Below, piece after piece: positions 10,701 through 22,000 of a stretch of 36,246 nt of DNA. The DNA comes from Plakobranchus ocellatus. Lineage: Eukaryota; Mollusca; Gastropoda; Plakobranchidae. The stretch covers positions 916,915-953,160 of the forward strand of contig BLXT01002328.1 of NCBI GenBank assembly GCA_019648995.1, written 5' to 3'. The first letter of the stretch is position 1. Each line of letters opens with the position of its first letter. A model generated the notes under the pieces. That model was not told the DNA's origin, searched no databases, and saw only the letters and a list, made by a program, of their open reading frames with translations. Made by a program: the position numbers and the translations under genes.

Positions 10701-13700
10701 CAAAATTTCCTTTTAAGTTGTTGATGCCTCGTTTGAATCCATAAATAATAGTCTATTCATGCAGAAGAAAAACTAAAGTAACCAGCAGAGCCATGTAAAA
10801 GTATATATTTGCATTGTTAGAAACAAATGTTTGGGCAAAATTTGGAGACGAATTTGATTATTGCACTCAAGTGGTTTATACAGAGCTCACTTACTGTGAG
10901 CACGCAATAGCCTATTGCCAGCTGACTGAAGAACCAATAGGTACCCATAATGTGATGATGGCAACTTGAGGCTAGATTTGGGATTAAAAGGATAGGTTGT
11001 GTGTCACAAACACCAGAAATAAAAGGTAGATAATACCTCTGATGCGAGACGTTGAGTTCTGTAGATCAATATAGATCTAGCTGAAAATAATGGAATGCTG
11101 GAGATTGTGTGAAAAATCGTAAAAAAATGAGTTTATTTAACTCAACAGCAGGAAACCAAATTAAACAATATTCACATAGGCCGTCGGTAAGAAAACTAGA
11201 TCTAGCTCTATGAATCTGCGTAATGGTTATACAATGATCTTACTGCAATCTCTGCGATCTCTGTGAACTCTCTGCGTACTCTGTGTGATCTCTATGAACT
11301 CTCTGCGTACTCTGTGTGATACTTTCACCAATCTTCTCCCGCTATTTATACTTTTTTTCAAAAGAAAACTCTAAAAATTTCTGGAAATCTATCCCATAAT
11401 GCAAGCGTAGAATATTTGAAAATATAGATCTAGAACGTACAACATAATCCTAAAATAAAAACAAAGCATTCTTCGAGGAGACATAAGGGAAATCCTTGGG
11501 CTAAAAATAGAACATGAGTCACGTTCTTTTAGGTAATGAATTCTTGTTCGCGTTGCAATAAATAAACTTCCCTTAACTGGGTCATTCTAGAATTCTCGAG
11601 TTGACATGCATTCAATAGCAAGCCCTAAGTCTAGTTTTGTTACATTGTGGTTTGATGAAGTGTAGTAATAAGTCTACACATATCCAGAACTTTGGCAGTT
11701 TTGTTTTAGATTACAATTTTAGATCAGTTTAGGTCAAAAATGCATTTTATTTTTAGACCTATGTACCAGCACAAATACTAATCTGCACCTTTTTTACTGT
11801 TATAAAAACTATGTTCTTTTAATTTTTTATAAAGTTGACTATTCATTGTAGTGTGTTGTGATAAATTGAATTATTGATGAATTGGGGTAATTAAATCAAC
11901 TGCACTGTAGTTCCTACCCTTGAAATGTTTGTCAGAAAATTCATCTTAAACAACACAGAGGGAGTGAAATGTTACTTACCTATTAAGCATTTGATACAAT
12001 CAGAATTGTGTAGCCAAATTAAAAAGAAAAAGTTTTCTTGCAATATATATATATGTAAACTCATTTTAATCAGTCTAAGGTGTAACCTTGATTTTGTTCA
12101 TAGGAAAAACCATTTGCATTTGCCTTTTTATCTTGTAAGTCGAGCCAAAAATTAAAGATGCAAATAAATCCTATTTTCCTACTGTTTCATGAAGGGTATC
12201 CTGCAAAAGTCCCTGGAGGCTAATGAAGTTGAAGGGATTCTTTCATTTGTGGAGAGCTATCAGGATGAAGTGTAAGTGCCACATATTTTCTCCTTATTCT
12301 TTTTTTTAGTATTTTGTATACAATTTAGTAGAAGTAAAAAATGTATACATTTTACACATGCAAGCGCAAAATTTAAATTTTTTAATGGTAGTTATGGCCT
12401 CTATTCTAAACTTAACTTGATTTTAAAAGTTACACGCAAACAAGAAATCAGATAATGAGCTGTGAGGCGTCAAAAAATTATTTTTTCTGTGGTATAGACC
12501 ACTCACTTTTTTGTTAACTCAACCTTGTTGAGTAGGATAAATCTCAAACTGAGATCAAGAGTCATGGTTCTTTTTGAAGATTTCAAAGCAAGTAAATCCC
12601 CAGCACCTCAATAATCTTTCTCAAAGCCATTATTAATAGAGAAGTGATTAGAGGTTTTTTTGTTTCAAAACTATCAGTAAGTTAAATTTTTGTTCTGTGA
12701 TTTTTTTCAAACAAAGCTCTTGTAAATAATAATTTTCAGTGGCCAAATTTACAAGAATCAGACAATTTTGATTTAATACATTTGAATGAAAGCTGCAAAG
12801 TTAAAAAAAAGAAAAGGCATCCAAATAATCAACTCTACTCAATATCTCTGGCTCTGACTTTAAATTATTTTTCCCTGCTACTACTGCTTTTTATTCATTC
12901 TTCAACATGCTTTCAACAATCATTCTCATAATAGATATTTTACCGCGGCTTCACCTCATTTTCTGTATTTACATATGGGACAGCAAAGTACATTTGTGGA
13001 ACTCCAAATTAAGTAGTGTACTTTCCGGTGTGGAGATGTTTATGCCAAACTATGTGCTTTGTTTCAGCTTGTCGTGCCTTAATTCTTATGTTGTATACTA
13101 TGAGAAATTCAAGCTAGAAACATTAAATCATGCCATTTGCCTTTTGCATCTGAATCACTGATTTAGGTTTGTTGACACTTAATGCATCTAAAAAATGTAG
13201 TCATTATAGCATCCTCCTGGTTGCATTTTAGGTCTTGGTTTCATGTCCAACTTGAGAAATATATACAGGGTCCCACAAGGCCTTTGTTGGAAACCATTCA
13301 TCTTTACATGCTTTTCTAAAGTTTTTCTTGGTATCTTGCAAGCTTATTCAGTGAAGTTGGTCATGATTTTAGGTGGGTTTTTTTTTTTGCACACATTCTA
13401 ACTATTCTCAGCTGCCACATTGTACTAATGTGACTGTCCTTTTTTGGAACATTTTAGTGTTCACTCTTAATTCTCACGAAGTGTTCTGAGCATAGTGCAA
13501 AAAAAAAATATAACTTTTAGGGTTTCTTTTGAATCCACAATCTGTACCTTTGCCCTACTTTAAGAAAATATGTCAAGATTACATGTCATGTTGTCATGAT
13601 CTTTCTAGGTGTTCTATTGCAGGTAGGGCAGTGTCATGAATCATTGGTAATTTTTGTCACTAATTCTTTAGACATCGAGTTTAGTTTTCATTTTTTCCCT

Positions 13701-16041
13701 TGTAAAGAATGTTTACACAGCAAGGCCCTTATGTTATCTAGTGATTAATGGGACTCTTTTCTTTTGGTAACCCATAAACTTATTCTTATAGGCTTTGTTT
13801 GTTATTGTGGATTAGTTACATTGATTTTACTTTTTATACCATTGTATCTTTTATTTACACCTTTGTCAGTCCTGAGACAGAGTCATTTGTGTTAAGATGC
13901 ATAATAATTGGAAACTTGTAAAGGCTTGATTTTGCTTAGTTCCTTTTGTTAAGGGTCGCATAAAGCATTCCCAGTTAATAGATAAGTGTAACTTGAATAA
14001 ATGGCTATAGCATAATTATTTAATTGACATGTATTAGTTGTGGTAAGTCAGTGGTGTATTACTGTAGACCATAGAGTTTTGGCTACCCAAATTTTTGGCT
14101 GCGAAAATCTGGTCGGAGATGTTGAGTGGTGACTAAATGCTGTAGTTTTTTTAATGCCTTTTAAAATAATATCTTTCGCCTTTTTGAAGTGATTTCTCAG
14201 TCTTCCACTTCATTAACTTCTGAAATATGTGTCATGGAAAGGTGATCCTGATGCTTTGTTGATGGGTTGGAACCTCTTAAGTAATGTGTATGCTTTTCCC
14301 CAAAACAAAGCTACTGACCTGCCCCTTGCCTTGTCTGAAGGTGCTTGGAATGCAAAGGCATTCTCTCAGGTTGGCAGTCGATCACATACAGATTCTAGGA
14401 GATGGATGTTATTTTGCTGTGGGCATCTAGTTTATCAATTGTGTCCCACTGAATGCATGCTCTTAAAGTGTCTTACTATTTTACATATTCTGTCACCTGC
14501 TGTTTATCACACAATATTGCAAGTCTGCTATTTAAACTATTTTGATTGATAAATATGGTCTTATAGGCCACAATAAAAAAATAAAAAAGCTTTTCATTCT
14601 AGATTCCTAGTATTTTGTTACGTAGCAACGTAAGATTTGAAACAATTACCTTTATAAAGGATATTTTTTACTTCTATTATGTTGTGAATACATTTTCATA
14701 ATGATTTGACATTCTATCTAGCTTTGCAAAAGTTCAATTCTTATTTACATCCATGATAAATTGAGAGATCTAAACCACTAAACCCACTACATGCATTGCT
14801 CTTAAGGTGCGTCCAGGTGAAAGACAATTATGTACAGTAACTATTGAGAATTTATACGGTACTGACAATAACATGAATAGCAGTGAAGTGCACTGACTTA
14901 CTTATCAATTATTGCCTTCCTCATCATGCCATTAGTTACATTACACTCTTACAAGATAAGTTTGCTATTGTTGAAACTGTTATATTAAAAGCTTTATTCG
15001 ACTTGAGAGCAGCCTCTACATTTGCTGCTGTGCTGCATGATTTGTTCCTGTTCATAAGACCTGCTTAATGCTGCTGCTCTTGATCAGGCATTCATCTCTG
15101 CACACTATCATGCGTCTTTGCAGTTTACCTCTAAGTCAGTTGCCATGGCCTGGAGTTTTGTTTGCTTCCTCTGTTTCCTCTATGTTTTTAGACCTATTGT
15201 GCTCACTTAGATGCCAACTTTTAAGTCCTTAAGTGTGAATACCAAATGGAAGTTTCAGGTGAAATAAAAAAATCAAGAAAGTGGAACACCTAGTGTTTAG
15301 CTTAGGTTTAATTTGAACAATAACTGAAGTTATGTCTTTACATACCCTCCCCCTTCTACCTTTCTTAACTAGTCTTCATTGGCTATCAAGGATAATTTTT
15401 AGTAATTTTTTTCTACATTTGGGCTAGCAGTGTTGTAATAGTTTGTTGAAATGTGGAATTCAAAAGTATTTTGTTATCTCATATGTAAATATGTCACATT
15501 GGCGTAATTAGACTCAAACTTCACAAGGTGCCTGTTTGATTTTCTATTAAGCTATGTTTAAAAAAAGTTCTCAAAAGAATAATGGAATTTAAGCATGAAG
15601 TCCCATTATTAAACTATTTTATGCTTTCTTTTGAGCCAAAAAGATATTCAATTTATAAATGTAGAGCTTAAAATCCTCGAGTTGTGCTTGAGTGTTAATT
15701 GAGATTAAGAAAAGTTTTAAGCAAAAATGAACTTGTGGCTTGAATAAAGGATATATAATGAAATTAAAATTTATCTCAGGAAAGAGAGAATGTGATAAAA
15801 TATTAATCTTGTCTTTCTGAGAATGTTGCTATTTCATATCAACCAAAAATTTTGTATCTGATTTTACATGTATTTTAAGCAGGAATTTAGTGCATCCTCA
15901 TTTTAACATTAGATATGATGAAATTTGTTGTTAAAAGTATGAGAGGCATATTTTTTTTTTTCCTTCAAGTGAAGGAACTTAAATTGGGAAACGCTTACTT
16001 TTGTAATCTTGATCCAAAGTTGTAAATAGATTTGTTTTGGT

Positions 16042-16080
<39 letters not shown>

Positions 16081-19000
16081 AAGATCTCAATTTGGACCTA
16101 CTTTGAGGAAAATGTGGAAAAGTATACTTGGTGATTGAGTGTCTCCTTACAATAGAAAATCATGAAGCCAAACTGGAGTAATTGCTGAAAATGAATGTCT
16201 TGAATCTTGAATGTAGGCATATGAGTTAGCTTTAAAAAATACTCTGCTGAAAAGTAGAAAAGGGCCAGGTAAGCTGCTATTGAAACATAAATTTTAAAGA
16301 ATTTCATAAATCGTTTATCTTTTCTAGCTTATATATAGAATGATATTATTTTAATACAAAACAATAAGAAAATAAACTGCCAGTCAATTTTCTTTCTTTT
16401 TGTGAATTTTCTTACAGGGGCTTAGAGAAAAGAGCAGTCTTGGATCAAGTTTTTAGAGATATTCTTTGTAAGATGATTGTAAGTTTTTGTGGCAGTACTC
16501 CCATATTGTTTGCAGATAGTTAAGTGAGAAAAAGTTGAAATGCAGGTGTAAAAATATCGTAAGCCTTAATTTTATTTTTGTATTAATGTTTAGTTTATGT
16601 TTGATGCTATTTATTTTCCATTTATTTGCTTTCAAAAAGGTCAAATTGGTAAGAATTATTACCTGCTGTTTACCCTTTTTATTTTAATTTCATTAATATT
16701 TAAGAATTATAGTTTTAAGGTCTTAAACAATAATGTTTAGCGTTGTGCAATTATGTAAACATAACTATAAGTTACATGCTCATCACAAAAAAATGTTAGT
16801 ATTTCTCAACCATTTGAGCATAATTTCATAGTTCCTAACAATCTTAATTTTTTAAAAGTGATTTTTAAAGACAACTAGATATTAAAAACATTCTGAAATT
16901 TGTTAACTTTAACTTTAACTTTGTTTTTCTCAGAAGTTTAATGGTAAGAGAAAGGTTACTTGCAGGTCTTTAAACATTCATAGGCTCTTACGCAATTGTG
17001 TTAGAGTCATAATTTTTTCACCATCTTAAAGGGCAAAAAATCTACTTTCCTATGATGCTAAAAAGTCCAAATGTCAAAATTTGGCATAAGTATGCTTTGC
17101 CCAGGGTGCCTCACAAATACTCTCATTTATCAAGTTATTCTCTCCTTAATACATAAACATCACAAGCTTATCTTGTCTCCCATATACAATCTTAACAACT
17201 TCCTGTAAATGATGTTCTCACACCTTTGAGAGTTTTCTAGAAATCCCAAGATCTAAGTAAAAAGGTAAACAAAAGCTAAAAGAATATTAGCACTGTTAAA
17301 CTAAAAATGGCCTAACCTATTTGACTTTACAAGTAAGCAAGGTCAAATCAAAATCAGCTATTCTGACTCTAGATCTAGATTCAATTCATGACAGCCAATT
17401 TCATTACAGATTAATATGAACTATTGTAAACATATTTAAGGACATAAAATCTGACTCTTATTGTATGCTTTTTTAGACAGGGGTAATTTATTATTTTTGT
17501 ATGATTTTTTTTGCATTGTGTTTAGGGCCCACATATAGCACACGCACACAAAAAAACAGGGTTGGAAAATGCACAAACAATTCATAAACTAAGTAAGATA
17601 TCAGTTATGGCTTCATTCCTTCAGAACAAAGTAACATTCATGACAAAAACAAAAAAATGATTATGAAATAAATTGTAATAAACTCTGAAGCAAACCAAAA
17701 TATATCAAATGAGAAAAACACCTTCAAGTTTGAAAAGCTTAAAAAACCAGAAATTTTTATTAAATCCTCTAGAATACCCATGCCTTATAGCAAAGCACGC
17801 CTTTTGCTTTCTTAAACTCTTCCAATGTCCAAAGTCAGCGTCCAGATTTTCATACCACAGTCTATGCCACAAAACCCAAGAACCTTCTTGCAGAATAGAT
17901 AGACTGCTGTTCCATAAATGGTGAATCCATGTCCAATTAAATGTATTCTAGAAGTCCAGGCAATGGCCAAGGTGGTGCTCTTTAAGAGCAGTGCACTTTG
18001 ATGCAGACTGCAATGACTATCCATCTCCCCTTTGTCAGTAAAAGGGATTTAGCTTGATACGCAGGAGATGTTTGGAACAAAAATAGACTAAATAAATTTG
18101 CTAAGTTTACAATAGCCCTACCTCAATTTAGACATATTGCAGACATATGCTGAGATTCTTTGCTAACTATAATTTTTTAGCTCTCTGACAATACTCATTG
18201 TCTTCCAATGCTGGTACATTTACAAGGACTAATAGAGCTAGGTTAAGATGTAGTTTTAGATTGTCATGATGACGTAGCTGCAGCTGGTAATGTCCTGAGC
18301 AGCATCTTGTAGATTCAAACTACTCCTGCAATGGAACATGTGTAGAGCCCCATCAGAGACAGAGGACCAGAAAACTTGAGATCACCTTGTTGTTGTAAGC
18401 TATACACAAAAACCAAAACTGAAATTCTGCATTGTAGGATGATTAGATCTAAATTTGGATTTGTATGGAGGGCATTTGGTGAATCATGAGATCTAGATGT
18501 AGTATAGATGTGGGTCCAGTGTAGCTGCAAACCTTAAAGTGTCCCATTGACCATCACAATTTCCTCTTTTTGCCCCTTATCATGGCTGCTACAAAAAATT
18601 CTTTGGGCTTGAGTCATTGTAAGTTAATTTGCCCTCTTCTTGGGTCCAAAGAGTGGCATGATTTTCAATTTTTTTTTTCCTTTAAAAAATTGAGAGATTT
18701 CACAAAAGAAAAGTGTATTGAAAAAACAATATGTGAACAAATGGTTGTTTCAAGAAAGCATTCCCCCCTTCCTGAAAAAAAAGTGATAATAAATCATGGA
18801 AAACCCACAGGGTAACCTGACTTTGTTACATTCAATAACAGTTTCATTGTTTTCGTAGGGAATAAAAGGAATACACTTTCATGTAAGATAATTTAGTTAC
18901 TGTAAGTATCACCGAAAGCTTCATGAGATTTTGAGCTTTGCAATATTATGACCAAGACAATTTCAAGCAAACTAGGGAAGATTATTCAGATTTCATGAGG

Positions 19001-22000
19001 TCTACGGCACCCTCAAGAAGCTCAAACGAGTCATTTTAGCAAATTGTCTCGGCTTCAAATGACCTGGTGTAGATCTAGAAATAGTTCAAGTTCTTGCATG
19101 TGCACACAACTCGGAATTTTTGGGGTATATGATATATTTACCACTGTCTTTAAGTATCACGAGAACCCCCTCAAATAAATAGATATTAAAAATATGTTGA
19201 GCCAAGCTCAAGGATTTTGGAAAAATATCAGTCCAGAACTATGGACAGTTCATTTCAGTAGCTGGTGTCTGTAAAAATCTCATTTTGTGGAGACACTACA
19301 GAGAATAAAATGTTTTATTGTTAACAAATCCATTATAAACAGCAAAGAGAACATTAAATGAAAAGGCGGAAACATTTCATTTGTATCTGGTTTTATTATT
19401 TTAAGGCTAGTGCATCTGAGGCTGAGTGTTTGAAGAGTCTGATCACCTTTGCTGTCCAGGCAGTCAAACAAGGTAAATTATGTAAGATGTATGTTCCTGA
19501 TGCGTGGACAATGATAAAGTGTTTTAAACTGAGAATACTTAAAAGATAGGGGCTCACAACTACGTTAACAAAGTTCATATGGTTGTTCCATAATATGGAT
19601 AGGAATGAAAATATCTTGATATTTTTAAAATTATTATCCTCATGCAAAGGCGTCAAAATAATTTTAACATCTTTTTTCTTTTGAAAAGCCAATATTTTCA
19701 TCTCATATTTTTTATTATTTATCAGCATGTCTTGTATCAAAGTTATCCAAACTATTGAGAGAGCCAGTTATGAGTTTCACAGTGAAAGCTTGTCTATCCT
19801 TATTGTGAGATATGTGTTTAAGAGAGAGGACTTATGATGTATGATTTTCAACGACTTGAAAATTTATTTCAACCTCTCCAATGCTTTGGGGTGTTGGAGG
19901 CACAGCTTGTCTTGAAATCAGCAGATTTGATAGCCACTATATTTGTCTTAATAAGGTTCAAAATGCCTGAGATCACTTAATACTTGACACAAGTTTTCCA
20001 TTAGGCACGCCAAACTGGCTGCCACGGGCGTTGTGGCTTAGCATAGATTTTCATTGAAAACCCTTACTTTTCATCTTCAATGCCAAGCAGGAAACTGCTC
20101 AGAGACTATGCTTAAGAAAAAGGGGTGAAACAATGGATAGTATTTCAGCATTTGGAGGTAACTTTTAGTTGAGCAAAAAACAATGTGTATTTCGATTTTG
20201 CTTAAAGAATACTGAATCAACTGATGTATTAGAATTGGTTTGAAGTGGCAGAAATGGGATTCCATACTGATTTGTATTTATATATATATACATACATATT
20301 ATGTTTATTGAGGTAATAATGTGATTGTTTTTAAATGTGCACTTGTATCAGATTGTTGCTTGTTAATGTTTTCTTTTTTTTTTTTTTTATTTCTATATAT
20401 TTAAGTTTTCTGACATTGTTGATTAATCCATTCTTCTTTCACTGGCACTGCATTTTATTTTGATGTTTCTGTTTAGGTTTTTGTATTTGGCTTCTATATT
20501 TTTTTTTAATCAACAATGTCAGGAAATAGAGCAAAAGCTAAAAATAGACAACAAATTCATGCGTGCTAAAATTAAGGATGTCAGTGGTAAGAAAATCAAA
20601 TGCAGTCGCCCTGGCTGCATCAAATCAAAAGATGGAACAATCTTAATGGAAAACAAGAAAATACTAAACAGATGGTCAGAATATGTTGAGGATCTTTTTA
20701 AAGATGATAGGTGCAAAAAACCCAAAATAAAGAAAAAAATAGAAGGCTCAATTATCCTTAAAGAAGAGGGAAGAGGTAGAAGCAGGTATAAAGAAAATGA
20801 AAAATGGAAAAGCCACGGGACCAGATAATATACCAGTAGGAATAATTAAAGAATTAGATAATTTACGAATGGATCTGACAACAAAACTTCTTAATGCAAT
20901 ATACGATAGTGGTACAATTCCAGAAGATCTTTGTAAATCTGTTTTTATAGTACTGCCTAAAACACCAGGAGCAACAGAATGTGAGCTTCATAGAGCAATC
21001 AATTTAATGAGCCATTTTACAAAAATCTTGTTACACGTTTTGATGCATAGAATGCGTAAGAGTCTAAGACCATAAATATACCCAAAACAGTTTGGCTTTA
21101 TGCCTGATAAAGGGACTAGAAATGCAATAGTCACTCTGTCAATGCTTATGGAAAGATGTATAGAAATGCAAAAAGATTCCACCTCTGTTTCATTGATTAT
21201 TCTAAAGCTTTTGACAAAGTAAGACATGTAGAGCTGTTTCGTATGCTAGAAAAATTGGACATCGATGGGAAAGACCTGAGAGTAATTAGAAATTTATGCT
21301 GGGATCAGACTGCATCTGTAAGAATTGAAGAACATAGTGATTTCAAACCCATCAAAAGAGGTGTGAGGCAGGTATGTGTAATGTCTCCTGATCTTTTTAA
21401 TTTATATAGTGAAATAATCTTAAGGAATCTTGATGGTATTTCAGGCTTAAGAATAAATGGGGAGAATCTTAATAATCTCAGGTATGCAGATGATACAGTT
21501 TTAATAGCAGAATTAGGCAAGCAACTCCAAAAACTTCTAGATACTGTAGTTTTAGAGAGCGAAAGAATGGGCCTGTCTTTGAATGTAAAGAAAAAGGAAT
21601 GTATGGTCATCTCAAAGAAACTCTAACCCCAAGTGCAATCTTGTTAGCAAAGGCAAAAAAATCAAACAAGTTAGAAAATTCAAATATCTAGGTTACCTGA
21701 TAACATCAGATGGCAGATGCACAAGTGAAATAAGTAAAAGAATAGCCATTGCCAAAAAATGAAACTGATACTGGCAAATAGGAACATAAGTATGACAACT
21801 AAAATAAGGGTAGTTAAAACATATGTATGGTCAGGCTAATCTCGAGCGATCACTTATCAAAACCATTAGAAAGAGGCAACTACAGTTTTTAGGCCATATT
21901 TGCTGACATAAGGGTTTAGAACACTTACCAATCACTGGAAAGATTGAAGGCAAACTCAGTAGAGGTGGACAGAGAATAACTTTCATTGAAAATCTTAAGT

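Larger units (their letters stand above)
7704..12194 (+). other. THOC1 intron 1 (4491 bp)
   Basis: Phase 0 intron. It holds the foldback element at 8153-8370, a trinucleotide-rich patch near 9895-9980 (GTAGTAGTA-type), the 31-bp duplication at 11259-11320, and many AGATCTA/TCTAGATCT words. I see no coding exon of another gene on either strand. Confidence 0.8.
12272..16417 (+). other. THOC1 intron 2 (4146 bp)
   Basis: Phase 2 intron. AT-rich with no host coding exon seen. It contains a possible DIRS-like remnant at 14223-14400 and a 32-nt poly-T tract at 16044-16075. Confidence 0.8.

Noticed and set aside
17812..18024. A 70-codon minus-strand open frame with membrane-like segments in intron 3
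   Set aside because: No family recognised; the adjoining sequence has stops and AGATCTA words typical of the non-coding DNA here.
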